NCBI GenBank assembly: GCA_016209345.1
Contig: JACQWH010000029.1
Location: 1 to 57,291, forward strand
DNA: 57,291 nt
Direction of reading: 5' to 3'
From: Candidatus Uhrbacteria bacterium
GTDB taxonomy: Bacteria; Patescibacteriota; Patescibacteriia; JACQRZ01
Under the pieces are notes generated by a model, which saw only the letters and a program-made list of their open reading frames with translations, was not told where the DNA came from and did not search any database. Shown piece after piece: positions 18,131 to 25,839 of this stretch. The translations under genes were made by a program, and so were the position numbers. Positions within the stretch are counted from its first letter, which is position 1. The number at the start of each line of letters is the position of its first letter.

Positions 18131-19145
18131 AAACAAAACGGCAATAAAAAAATGCGTTCTCGCTTTTTTTGTATCGGCGGTTTTGGCTGGCGTTCTTTTT
18201 TCATCTTCGGTCAATGCCGCCGACAACATCACCGTCACGCTTCAGATCCCGATTATCGGAGAAACGAACGTTCCCGTATGCCAGACGACGATCGGACCGG
18301 GTGGAAATGAAATTCTTGAATGCACCGGCATTGCCCGATATATCGGTATTGTATATCAGTGGGCGGTCGCGTTTGCGGCCGTTTTGGCTGTCCTTGCGTT
18401 CACCTATGCCGGCGTGCTATGGCTTATTGCCGGCGGGGATAGCGGCAAGGTGACGGAATCGAAAAAGGTTATGGGCAACGCAATCATCGGCCTCCTTCTT
18501 GCGCTGGGGTCCTACGTGCTTCTCAATGCAATAAACCCGAACCTTGTCGGGTTTGACGTCCTTCGACTTCCGGGAATCGCAAAAATTGAGCTTGATCTTA
18601 AACAGGTCGAGGACCACGGAGAGGAAACCGGCGATACCGGAGGTGTCGGGGGAATAGAAATAGCCGGCGATGGCAACCTTGATCGCCTCGCCGGATTGGT
18701 GCGCGATAACAAGCAGTTTGGCCTTGAACCAAGCCACTGTCTTGGCTGGGTCCGAAGAGCGCTTGTCCACATCTACGGTGAAGCAAAGTTCGCCGGATCG
18801 CCGCTGATAGGATCGGGCGCGTATCCGGGCCTCGTTGCGAAAAAATTTCTGGATGCAAGCAAGTTCACCGTCGGACTCCAGGGCGTTAAAAATGGTGATG
18901 TTGTTTTTATGCAGACGCCAGGTTCGCATCTTATCGCCATCGGTCGTGATACGGATTTACCGGGATATTCTGTCACCCATATCGGCATTTACTATAATGG
19001 TTCTGTGTATCACCAATTCGGAAAAGCCCTGCGCATAAGCAAAGTCCAAAAAACCCCCTCCGTGGCAAATGAAGACAATGTATTTACTGAGTCGGAAGGC
19101 GCGAAAAAGCTAAAGGTCATCGGCTACGGAAGCATGGGGCTTTAA
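18117..19145 (+). CDS. VirB2-like membrane hairpin fused to a CHAP/NlpC-like peptidase domain
   Basis: 342 residues from MTQNKNKTAIKKC, overlapping the previous stop by 14 bp; the upstream in-frame ATG inside the previous gene is rejected. Signal peptide (to SSVNAAD), two helices with the same GGDSGKVTESKK loop as its neighbour, then a cysteine-peptidase-like domain (about 185-342): SHCLGWVRRAL gives the candidate nucleophile Cys, NGDVVFMQ and VTHIGIYYNG the candidate His, as in CHAP/NlpC-P60 peptidoglycan hydrolases. DNA of the membrane part is identical to the neighbour over 65 bp, so duplication or gene conversion is recent. Confidence 0.78.
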   Translation: MTQNKNKTAIKKCVLAFFVSAVLAGVLFSSSVNAADNITVTLQIPIIGETNVPVCQTTIGPGGNEILECTGIARYIGIVYQWAVAFAAVLAVLAFTYAGVLWLIAGGDSGKVTESKKVMGNAIIGLLLALGSYVLLNAINPNLVGFDVLRLPGIAKIELDLKQVEDHGEETGDTGGVGGIEIAGDGNLDRLAGLVRDNKQFGLEPSHCLGWVRRALVHIYGEAKFAGSPLIGSGAYPGLVAKKFLDASKFTVGLQGVKNGDVVFMQTPGSHLIAIGRDTDLPGYSVTHIGIYYNGSVYHQFGKALRISKVQKTPSVANEDNVFTESEGAKKLKVIGYGSMGL

Positions 19146-19153
19146 ATTATCGT

Positions 19154-19222
19154 ATGGCGACAACAATTTTCATCTGCTCGCAGTGCGATGCGCAAAGCCC
19201 AAAATGGGCCGGACGCTGTTTG
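19154..19222 (+). pseudogene. radA: Truncated 5' end of radA left of the AbiE module
   Basis: The ATG at 19154 opens a frame whose first 23 codons mirror RadA: ICSQCDAQSPKWAGRCL against ICSNCDAQSPKWAGRCL in the intact gene at 20288, both with the first CxxC of the zinc finger. After GRCL the frame changes to unrelated residues and stops. The fragment follows the upstream gene by 8 bp, where an original radA start would be. Its codons before the shared 33 bp differ from the intact start, as if the intact 5' end came from another lineage. Confidence 0.85.
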
Positions 19223-19253
19223 TCAGGAAATAGTGGCAAGTCCGATTTTCTAC

Positions 19254-19931
19254 TCACATGCCGAGTTGATGGCTTCGAACGGCCTCGGTGATTGTCTTTT
19301 TGATTTTTTTCCACGTCACCGCTCTATCAAAAAGTTTTACTCTGTCAATATCGTCATCTTCCTCCGCGTCATTAAAATAGAGTAGCCCCCGAAGAAAAAA
19401 GAAGTGGTTATACATCGGATATTTTTCTAATCCGAAGCGGATCATCTCATCCAGTGAAAAAATGTGTAATAAATAATATATATCAACAAAATCTCGATGA
19501 CGACCACGTTGCGCTATTGCGATGAGCTTCATTGCCGCAATATCCTGCAACGATGCAACCAATACCCCCTGCATAGGTATTGGCGATGCAACAAGCGGAT
19601 ATTCATAATAGAAACAGCTCAAGTGAATATCCGGTTTTGCCAAAAGATCAAAATTATCCTTTATGTCACGCGTTATCTCAATCTGCCAACGTTCTGCCAT
19701 GTACGAATAAAAGAGTTTGCTCAATGTTCCTTTAGCAAAGTGGCGTTGCCGATAAAAATCAAAATCTACTGACGTCCGATGGCCAATCTGTAGTGCGAGC
19801 GCAGTCCCTCCGGCAAGATACATGCCCGTCTTTTTCGTCCACGTAAGCTGTGAAAAAAAACGAGCCCGTGCCGGTGAAAGGACACTGTCAATATAACATG
19901 TTTTCTGTTGTTTTCTGATCATCGTCTTCAT
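19254..19931 (-). CDS. AbiEii/AbiGii-type nucleotidyltransferase (toxin)
   Basis: 225 residues. This family transfers nucleotides to RNA or tRNA and acts as the toxin in type IV toxin-antitoxin and phage-abortive systems. Key motifs: GGTALALQIGHRTSVDFDF (about 41-59), giving the nucleotide-binding GGT and the acidic pair in DFDF, and KLIAIAQRGRHRDFVDIYYL (about 134-153), the conserved K...RDxxD block. Its ATG overlaps the preceding gene's stop by 4 bp, so both come from one transcript. The AbiEi regulator usual in this family is replaced by a short different protein. Confidence 0.88.
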   Translation of the reverse strand: MKTMIRKQQKTCYIDSVLSPARARFFSQLTWTKKTGMYLAGGTALALQIGHRTSVDFDFYRQRHFAKGTLSKLFYSYMAERWQIEITRDIKDNFDLLAKPDIHLSCFYYEYPLVASPIPMQGVLVASLQDIAAMKLIAIAQRGRHRDFVDIYYLLHIFSLDEMIRFGLEKYPMYNHFFFLRGLLYFNDAEEDDDIDRVKLFDRAVTWKKIKKTITEAVRSHQLGM

Positions 19932-20251
19932 TTACTCATCTTTATTCGCGGCGGAGGAAGCCCTGTTGGCGTGAGAGAAAAAAGAGCTCGCGCATAATCT
20001 CCCTTCGATGGTTGGACATTATATATGGTGGTCCAATAAACAAGCGCATCCTCGCGCCATATTCCACGCGCTGGATATTTGATATACTTTATGAGTGTTC
20101 TCCTGGAAAATGTCCTTAATGCCCATTGAATCTGCTTCCATGTTCCGTAATTTAAAATTTGCGGAATAATGGTTCCTGCGTGCTTTCGCGCATCTATAAG
20201 CGAAAGGTCATACGACCAAAGCGCTGATTGTAAAAATTTTGGTACCGCCAT
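19928..20251 (-). CDS. Small partner (putative antitoxin) of the AbiEii-type protein
   Basis: 107 residues, Arg/Lys/Tyr-rich, no membrane segment. The stretch LWSYDLSLIDARKHAGTIIP followed by QILNYGTWKQI resembles small proteins found before AbiEii genes (DUF6922 comes to mind, not verified). Position, 4-bp overlap and size make it the likely antitoxin or repressor. The upstream region has a palindromic TATACTATTAGTATA over the promoter, a plausible autoregulatory site. The ATG lies only 8 bases past the -10, so its mRNA is probably leaderless. Confidence 0.7.
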   Translation of the reverse strand: MAVPKFLQSALWSYDLSLIDARKHAGTIIPQILNYGTWKQIQWALRTFSRRTLIKYIKYPARGIWREDALVYWTTIYNVQPSKGDYARALFSLTPTGLPPPRIKMSK

Positions 20252-20288
20252 ATACTATTAGTATACCATATTTTAAGCAAAAAATCAA
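20228..20288. promoter_or_regulatory. Overlapping divergent promoters for radA and the AbiE module
   Basis: Plus strand: TTGTAA (20228-20233), 17 bp, TATACT (20251-20256), giving a leader of about 25 bases for radA. Minus strand: TTGATT (20288-20283), 17 bp, TATACT (20265-20260), reading into the partner gene at 20251. The -10 boxes form TATACTATTAGTATA (20251-20265), a symmetric site. The radA promoter begins inside the partner gene, so the module supplies radA's expression signals. Confidence 0.6.
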
Positions 20289-21685
20289 TGGCTCTTTCTG
20301 TCTATATTTGTTCAAACTGCGACGCGCAAAGCCCTAAATGGGCCGGACGCTGTTTGGAATGTGGCGGATGGGGAACGTTGTCGCAAGGCGTCGCTGACGG
20401 ACAAAAGAAAGCGACATCAACCGCTGCTCCAGCCGATGCTACCCCCTTCTCGCAAATCTCTCACGAAGATGTCCCGCGTCGCTCAACCGGCATTGCCGAA
20501 GTTGATCAGGTGCTTGGCGGCGGCATTGTTCCGGGGAGCTTGATTCTGCTCGGAGGAGAGCCGGGGATCGGGAAGTCAACTCTGCTTGGGGAAATCGCTT
20601 TGAAAATGGGGTCAGGCACAAATTCTCTTCGCGAAATTGAGCCAGACCCCATTTTCTACTGTTCGGGTGAAGAATCGGCACAGCAAGTCAAAATGCGGTT
20701 TGACCGCCTGATGTCATCCCGAGCGCAGTCGAGGGATCTGCTCTTCATCGGCGAAACGAATTGCGAAAAAATTTGTAGCGCACTCCGCCATCACAAGCCG
20801 GCGCTTGCCATTGTTGACTCCATACAAACGATCGCGTCATCAGATATTCCATCTGAAGCGGGAAGTATCGCACAAGTGCGCGCGTGCACTGTCAAACTCC
20901 TTGAAGTTGCAAAACAGGAAAACATCCCAATCATTATTACCGGCCACGTCACGAAAGAGGGTGGCGTTGCGGGTCCCAAAACACTCGAACACTTGGTAGA
21001 TACCGTCCTGTATCTTGAGGGTGATGCGAGCCAGTATTTTCGCCTTCTCAAAACAGTAAAAAACCGCTTCGGCTCAACCAACGAAATAGGTGTCTTTGAA
21101 ATGACGGGTCAAGGACTTGTCGAGGTAAAAAATCCATCGGAACTGTTTCTTTCGTCGGACAGCGAACACGCGGCGGGCACTGCGACCACCTGCGTCGTGG
21201 AAGGATCGCGCGCCTTTCTCGTTCCCATTCAAGCATTGACGAGCAAAACCTACTTTGGGTATCCTCAAAGAAAAAGCATCGGCATCGATGCAAACCGGCT
21301 GGGACTTCTTGTCGCGGTGCTTTCAAAGCGACTCGGCGTCAATCTCGGCGATCAAGATATTCACGTCAACGTTGTCGGCGGATTGAAAATCAGCGAGCCG
21401 GCAGCTGACTTAGCGGTGTGCGCCAGCATCTTGTCCTCATACAAAAACAAAATGGTGTCTGGTTCCATTTCTTCAAAAATGGTACCTGACACCATTTTGC
21501 CGACTATTTTCTTTGGCGAAGTGGGTCTCACCGGCGAAGTGCGGCCCGTGAGCCATACCGAGAAACGACTCAAGGAGGCGGAAAAGCTCGGCTTCAAGGT
21601 TGCGTATATTCCAAAACAATCAAAGAAAATCTCAACAAGTATTCAGCTTGTTGAGATTAAAAACATTCGCGATCTCGAAATTTAG
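20288..21685 (+). CDS. radA: DNA repair protein RadA/Sms, with three repeat-derived coding segments
   Basis: 465 residues. RadA is a RecA-like ATPase that drives branch migration in recombination. Zinc finger C8/C11/C22/C25, Walker A GEPGIGKS (90-97), RadA motif KNRFG (258-262) and the C-terminal Lon-like domain (FFGEVGLTGEVRPV near 408). Compared with the family, extra residues lie at 107-123 (MGSGTNSLREIEPDPIF), between the helix after Walker A and the FYCSGEES strand, and near 389-404 (MVSGSISSKMVPDTI). A third repeat encodes MSSRAQSRDLL (142-152). All keep the frame and fall in surface loops, so the enzyme is probably active. The 3' end overlaps the convergent gene's stop. Confidence 0.96.
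   Translation: MALSVYICSNCDAQSPKWAGRCLECGGWGTLSQGVADGQKKATSTAAPADATPFSQISHEDVPRRSTGIAEVDQVLGGGIVPGSLILLGGEPGIGKSTLLGEIALKMGSGTNSLREIEPDPIFYCSGEESAQQVKMRFDRLMSSRAQSRDLLFIGETNCEKICSALRHHKPALAIVDSIQTIASSDIPSEAGSIAQVRACTVKLLEVAKQENIPIIITGHVTKEGGVAGPKTLEHLVDTVLYLEGDASQYFRLLKTVKNRFGSTNEIGVFEMTGQGLVEVKNPSELFLSSDSEHAAGTATTCVVEGSRAFLVPIQALTSKTYFGYPQRKSIGIDANRLGLLVAVLSKRLGVNLGDQDIHVNVVGGLKISEPAADLAVCASILSSYKNKMVSGSISSKMVPDTILPTIFFGEVGLTGEVRPVSHTEKRLKEAEKLGFKVAYIPKQSKKISTSIQLVEIKNIRDLEI
20602..20656 (+). repeat. 55-bp palindromic coding element in radA (copy 1)
   Basis: Arms GAAAATGGGGTCAGG and CCAGACCCCATTTTC pair over 15 bp with one mismatch. The same 55 bases, without a change, occur in recG at 30826-30880 in the same orientation and frame relative to the gene. 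It encodes MGSGTNSLREIEPDPIF here. Confidence 0.9.
20713..20740 (+). repeat. Dispersed GTCATCCCGAGCG repeat inside radA
   Basis: 28 bases, GTCATCCCGAGCGCAGTCGA then GGGATCTG, match the inverted copy at about 35959-35986 in repeat D3 with two or three differences. Here it encodes SSRAQSRDL within RadA; there it is intergenic. Confidence 0.75.
21449..21498 (+). repeat. 50-bp nested palindrome in radA
   Basis: Outer arms AAAATGGTGTCTGG and CCTGACACCATTTT (one mismatch in 14) enclose an inner inverted pair CCATTT/AAATGG. The arms resemble those of the 55-bp element (AAAATGGKGTCWGG). In frame it adds MVSGSISSKMVPDTI to the Lon-like domain. Confidence 0.8.
21621..21658 (-). terminator. Intrinsic terminator of the 645-aa gene, inside the 3' end of radA
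   Basis: On the minus strand the 12-bp stem AATCTCAACAAG/CTTGTTGAGATT (loop of 7) is followed by TTTTCTTTG. It lies 24 bp past the minus-strand stop at 21682 and within radA codons, so the two convergent genes share the sequence. Confidence 0.6.
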
Positions 21686-23619
21686 TTTTTGCTCACCAGA
21701 AACGGCAAGAGCCATTTTGCGACATCGTCAGGGCGCGTAGCATCATTCGGGTTGAGCGGGTTGTAGTAATTTTCTATTTCAAGTCCATCGATGAAGCCGT
21801 CACCGTCGGTGTCGGGATTCCCCGGGTCAGTACCAAATTGCTTCTCATCCTGATCGGCAAGAAGATCTTTGTCAGTATCGGGTTTTCTGGTCGCTCCTGA
21901 GTAGGTAATCGCCTGCATGATATTCCACTCCTCCGTAGTCTGGGGAACCTTCCCGTAGACACCCTTAAAAATTTCAATGCCACGCCGTTCGCTGTTGAGG
22001 TTCCGATGCTCGGCGGCCTGGCGCAATCCATAGGCCATAACCATAACGGCGGCCGTATCATTTTTGTTATTCTTAAGATTGGCAACACGCTTATACAACT
22101 GCTTAAAAACGGCTATTGCTTTTTTCTCGGCATCCGCATTACGTTCGGACGGATAGCGGCCGTTTGCAATTTTAATCATGTCTGAAAGGTCTGCATCTGT
22201 TTCGGGTAACTTGCTATATGCAGTTTTGTAAGAATAGGCAACCGCGGCACGCTCGCCAGCGCCAAGTTTTTCTGAATTTGCGTCAACGCCATAGGTGATA
22301 AACTGCGTAAGGGCAGATTTCGTTTGCTCGTTAACAGATTTCACGTCTTGGGTAAGACCCTGCAGATATTTTATTTCTGACTCTTGCTCTTTTACGACAG
22401 AACGCAACTGCTTCAACTCGGCCAAGATGTCATCGTATCGCTTGTCGGCAATAAGCTGTGTCTTTTTTTCAATATCGGCAAGCTGCGTATCGATATCCTT
22501 TGATTGTCCTACCTTTTCTCCGGCAGAGACCGTGCTCGTAGATTCTTGTTTTTTGTTGTCTGGCTCCTTTCCATCAACGCTGATTATAACGGTCTTGACG
22601 GTCTGCTTTCCCGAGAGCGCGCAATTAAGAAAATATTTTGTCGTAATGGCCGGGCGAACTACTGCCGACCCATTCGTCAGCCGCGTCAAACCCGATGACG
22701 CCCATTCGCTGTTCATGTCCCAAAGGAACGTATTGTCCTCCTGTAATACATCGGCGTATGACTGACAGACATCTGCGTTTGTTTTCCATGAGAGGCTGAC
22801 GGTTGCCCCTTTTTGGAGTGACGTCGCGTCGCTGATAAATTCTACCGTTGGCGCGGGGTTTTCTGCATTCACTGTGCTCTCAACATCTATCTCAACCATC
22901 GCCGATTGCTGCTTGGTGCTATTATGGCAAGAGAGCGCATAGAGGGATACCGCTTCGGAGGGCACAACAGCTTCCGAACCGCCCAATGGATTTTTTGTCC
23001 CCGTCCAGTTCGGACCTGATGCGGTACAGGTGTCAGCGTTTGTTACAAACCAGGTAAGCACAGTGCTCTCGCCCTGCTTGATTAACGATTTTGACGACGT
23101 AAGCCTCACGTCAATTGACTCTGTTTTTTCTGTCTTCTTTGTTTCTGTTTTCTGCGTATCCGCAGCAGCAGTAAAGTTCGACGTGGTGAACTGCCGGTCA
23201 TAACCGGTATTCATGTCGGCAGACGCGCCCCGCTTCCATGCCTTGACCTCATAGGTGTACGTTGTATTTGGTTTGAGCTTCTTGGAGAACCACTCGCCGG
23301 GACTCATATAAAAAGACTTGAGGGTTTCGTTTCCTTGGATTGTCGTCGTGAGATAGGGCGTATCGTGCAGAATCGAGATGTTCGGCGATTCCCAGAGAGA
23401 GATGGTGATCTTTTCAACGGGGTGCGAGACGGAGATACCGAACGAACGAACGTCCTCGGCGGTGTTACCCAATGCGTCAACTTTGTCGAGCGTGACGCTA
23501 GTGATCTGGAATTGAGTTTCGTCAGCGTACGCGAATTGAATCGTTGGATATACGGGAACCGAGAGAAGAAAGGTACCGACTATAAAAACGAGCGCGGAAG
23601 AAAAAAATGAAATACGCAT
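21682..23619 (-). CDS. Large surface protein with coiled coil and Ca-binding repeat
   Basis: 645 residues from MRISFFSSALVFIVG; the longer frame upstream is rejected because this ATG starts a proper signal peptide (about 1-35). A fibronectin-like beta region (about 38-160), a second beta region with Cys pairs (TCTASGPNWTG; VCQSYADV), a coiled coil near 375-425 (DIDTQLADIEKKTQLIADK), a helical part with two similar units (AYSKLPETDADLSDMIKIANGRY and VYGKVPQTTEEWNIMQAITY), and a C-terminal DTDKDLLADQDEKQFGTDP/NPDTDGDGFIDGLE run of thrombospondin type 3-like Asp-rich calcium sites. Probably cell-surface, of unknown role. Confidence 0.82.
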   Translation of the reverse strand: MRISFFSSALVFIVGTFLLSVPVYPTIQFAYADETQFQITSVTLDKVDALGNTAEDVRSFGISVSHPVEKITISLWESPNISILHDTPYLTTTIQGNETLKSFYMSPGEWFSKKLKPNTTYTYEVKAWKRGASADMNTGYDRQFTTSNFTAAADTQKTETKKTEKTESIDVRLTSSKSLIKQGESTVLTWFVTNADTCTASGPNWTGTKNPLGGSEAVVPSEAVSLYALSCHNSTKQQSAMVEIDVESTVNAENPAPTVEFISDATSLQKGATVSLSWKTNADVCQSYADVLQEDNTFLWDMNSEWASSGLTRLTNGSAVVRPAITTKYFLNCALSGKQTVKTVIISVDGKEPDNKKQESTSTVSAGEKVGQSKDIDTQLADIEKKTQLIADKRYDDILAELKQLRSVVKEQESEIKYLQGLTQDVKSVNEQTKSALTQFITYGVDANSEKLGAGERAAVAYSYKTAYSKLPETDADLSDMIKIANGRYPSERNADAEKKAIAVFKQLYKRVANLKNNKNDTAAVMVMAYGLRQAAEHRNLNSERRGIEIFKGVYGKVPQTTEEWNIMQAITYSGATRKPDTDKDLLADQDEKQFGTDPGNPDTDGDGFIDGLEIENYYNPLNPNDATRPDDVAKWLLPFLVSKN

Positions 23620-23647
23620 AGATAATATACGACAGTTAAAAATTATT

Positions 23648-25819
23648 TTACTTCCGCAGCAGTCCGCCCCACTCAACGACTGTAAAGCCGTTGCGCACAA
23701 CACTGCTTAATACTTGTGATTGTAGGGCAACCGGTTCTGTGAGTCCCTCGAAATCAAGGAAGATGCGAATCACTGTGTCTGGTTTTGGTATTACGGAAAG
23801 CGGTGCGAGCGCATTCATCTCACGTGTGCCAAGCCAGCTTAGCCGTGTGTAGGGTGTCGTAGGCATTTTTGACAGCCAGAATTCTAAGAAATCAGCGGCT
23901 TCTTTTTCGTTAAGTCCGAGCTGTGTGAGCTGAAATCTCAGTGTTCCTTCAAGCTGGTCGCGTGCGACAACCGTCCCTCGCGTGATTGTCGGATACTGCT
24001 TCCCGGTCCCCTCCCAAAACAGAGAGTCGTATGTGCCACTCTTGTGCTGTAGCGTTCCATCGGGATACGCACGCACCTGCCAACCGTTGCCATACGCAGG
24101 CTCAGAGATGCGGATCTGCGCATCCACCTTTACTAACACATCTGTTGGCGTTGTCGGATACAGGTAGATGACCGGCTTGCCACACTCAACCGCAGGACCG
24201 TAGCGTGTGTTATTGTATACGACATACCGATTCAACGCATCTTTGAACAAAATGGCAGGATACTTTGCGGTGAACTGTTCGTAGGTGAGTTTTTTGCTAT
24301 CTCCATTCTCATAATATGCCCCACCTGACATCTCATACAGCGCGCGGGCAACAGGATTTGATGATGCCTTAAACCCATAGATTATTTTTTCGGATGCGCC
24401 GACAGTGCCTATTTTGGTGATATCGGCAAGCGAAGCATCGCCGAGTACCGGCGTAAACGATCCGCCGCCACAGCCTCCTGTTGCAAGTTCCTGATACCCG
24501 TCTGTATTTCGTGTGCCGTTACTCCAACGGATACTTGGAACACCGTCATCACCCGCAAGCTCATTCTTGGTGTAATCGTAGGTATATTCAATGCCATTTA
24601 GCGCTTTTAACACAAAGGTCTGCACGCGCAAGGGCTTGATTGATGCTGGACCATCCACTAAATACAGCGTGCCATGTGCGGTAATCGCAACCTGCGTGCG
24701 TGTTTCCTTAAATCCCGGATCACTATACCGAAACCCACCGCGGTCAAGCGCGACCCCCCTATATGTAAGCGTCTCGGGCGCCTTTATCGATGAATACAGT
24801 GTATTTGTGTTGATGCGCACGCCGCGACCAACTGTGCCGCCAAATACTTTCCCGCTTTCCTTGTCGTAAATCTCCGAGTTGCGCGCAATAAATTCATAGG
24901 TTCCGCCCGTGTCTAAAAAGTACGCGTGGTAATCTTGAAGAGAAGGCCCGTCGGAAGGAATCTCTGCAAGAAGAATATCGCGTCCGTTGTCGTTGCCCGT
25001 TTTGTAATAGGTGATGGTCTCCCCATTTGTCTGCATGAACAAAAATGGCGGATTAGATAGTTTTTGCGGCTTGGACAGCCACGCGACGCCCGGATCCCAT
25101 GTCGACGGCGGCGTATATGTCTGTTGCAAGTTGGGGCTGCTGCTGGGCGTTGGAATAATTTGGTTGTCGATGACATATGCTTGCGGGATGTTGCTGATAT
25201 CTCGATTGGTGATGCCAAGCCCGAGCTCGCGCATGATGTTAAACGCATCAGATGGTCGTCCAAGAAAGTAACGTCGGCTGTCTACGGGATTGACATACCA
25301 AGCTTCCCCGTTTCGCTGAGTCTGAAGCAAAATTTTTCCGTGAAGACGCCGCGTAAGGATCATGTCAGTGGGCAGCACCCCCTGTCCCAATGGATCAAAA
25401 TTTTCTTGAAGTTCAATATCGTCGCTATATCCGTCATAATCCGTATCCGTGGCTTGCGGATTCATGCCAAGGGCTTCCTCTACGTTATTTGGAACTCCGT
25501 CCATGTCGGCATCGTCGAACCTGCCGCCGCCCATGGTGTTACGCGCAACACCAACCTGAATTTTACGCAAATTTGTATTTGAGATGCCGAGGCCCAAGCT
25601 GCGCATGAGTACAAATGCGTCAGAAGGTCGCCCCATCGATACACGCGCTCCTGTGTCCGGTCGTACGTACCAAGCTTCACCAAGACTTTCGGTCTGAAGA
25701 AGGATGCGACCCTTGAGGCGATCGGGCAATGCCGCCGCGCTTGCTGAGAGCGTGGGAAGGACTGAGGAAAAAATCATAACGGCAATGATGCCGACACGGA
25801 AAAAGCGAATATACGCCAT
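23648..25819 (-). CDS. Secreted protein: two GEAWYV repeats, Ca site and KPVIYLYP domain
   Basis: 723 residues from MAYIRFFRVG; signal peptide about 1-29. Two repeats of the CPR type KGRILLQ...GEAWYV.P...GRPSDAF..MR.LGLGI.N (35-86 and 158-211) flank an EF-hand-like calcium loop DADMDGVPNNVEE and DTDYDGYSDDIE (about 101-135). The long middle part has a Ser/Pro linker and beta-rich sequence. The C-terminal region starts CGKPVIYLYPTTPTDV, a domain I know from other CPR and archaeal secreted proteins of unknown activity. It is the longest of three proteins in this window with the repeat. Probably surface-bound. Confidence 0.85.
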   Translation of the reverse strand: MAYIRFFRVGIIAVMIFSSVLPTLSASAAALPDRLKGRILLQTESLGEAWYVRPDTGARVSMGRPSDAFVLMRSLGLGISNTNLRKIQVGVARNTMGGGRFDDADMDGVPNNVEEALGMNPQATDTDYDGYSDDIELQENFDPLGQGVLPTDMILTRRLHGKILLQTQRNGEAWYVNPVDSRRYFLGRPSDAFNIMRELGLGITNRDISNIPQAYVIDNQIIPTPSSSPNLQQTYTPPSTWDPGVAWLSKPQKLSNPPFLFMQTNGETITYYKTGNDNGRDILLAEIPSDGPSLQDYHAYFLDTGGTYEFIARNSEIYDKESGKVFGGTVGRGVRINTNTLYSSIKAPETLTYRGVALDRGGFRYSDPGFKETRTQVAITAHGTLYLVDGPASIKPLRVQTFVLKALNGIEYTYDYTKNELAGDDGVPSIRWSNGTRNTDGYQELATGGCGGGSFTPVLGDASLADITKIGTVGASEKIIYGFKASSNPVARALYEMSGGAYYENGDSKKLTYEQFTAKYPAILFKDALNRYVVYNNTRYGPAVECGKPVIYLYPTTPTDVLVKVDAQIRISEPAYGNGWQVRAYPDGTLQHKSGTYDSLFWEGTGKQYPTITRGTVVARDQLEGTLRFQLTQLGLNEKEAADFLEFWLSKMPTTPYTRLSWLGTREMNALAPLSVIPKPDTVIRIFLDFEGLTEPVALQSQVLSSVVRNGFTVVEWGGLLRK

Positions 25820-25839
25820 ACACAAGTGGTTACGATTAT

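Larger units (their letters stand above)
19190..20356. mobile_element. AbiE-type module inserted at the 5' end of radA, flanked by 33-bp direct repeats
   Basis: Direct repeats at 19190-19222 and 20324-20356 (GCGCAAAGCCC then AAATGGGCCGGACGCTGTTTG, one mismatch in 33) flank about 1.1 kb. Inside are two minus-strand genes and a new radA start with its own promoter. The left repeat belongs to a broken radA start, the right one to the intact gene. This is the arrangement left by elements that insert into the 5' end of a gene and restore it. No integrase lies inside, so recombination by homology or an outside enzyme must be assumed. Confidence 0.75.
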
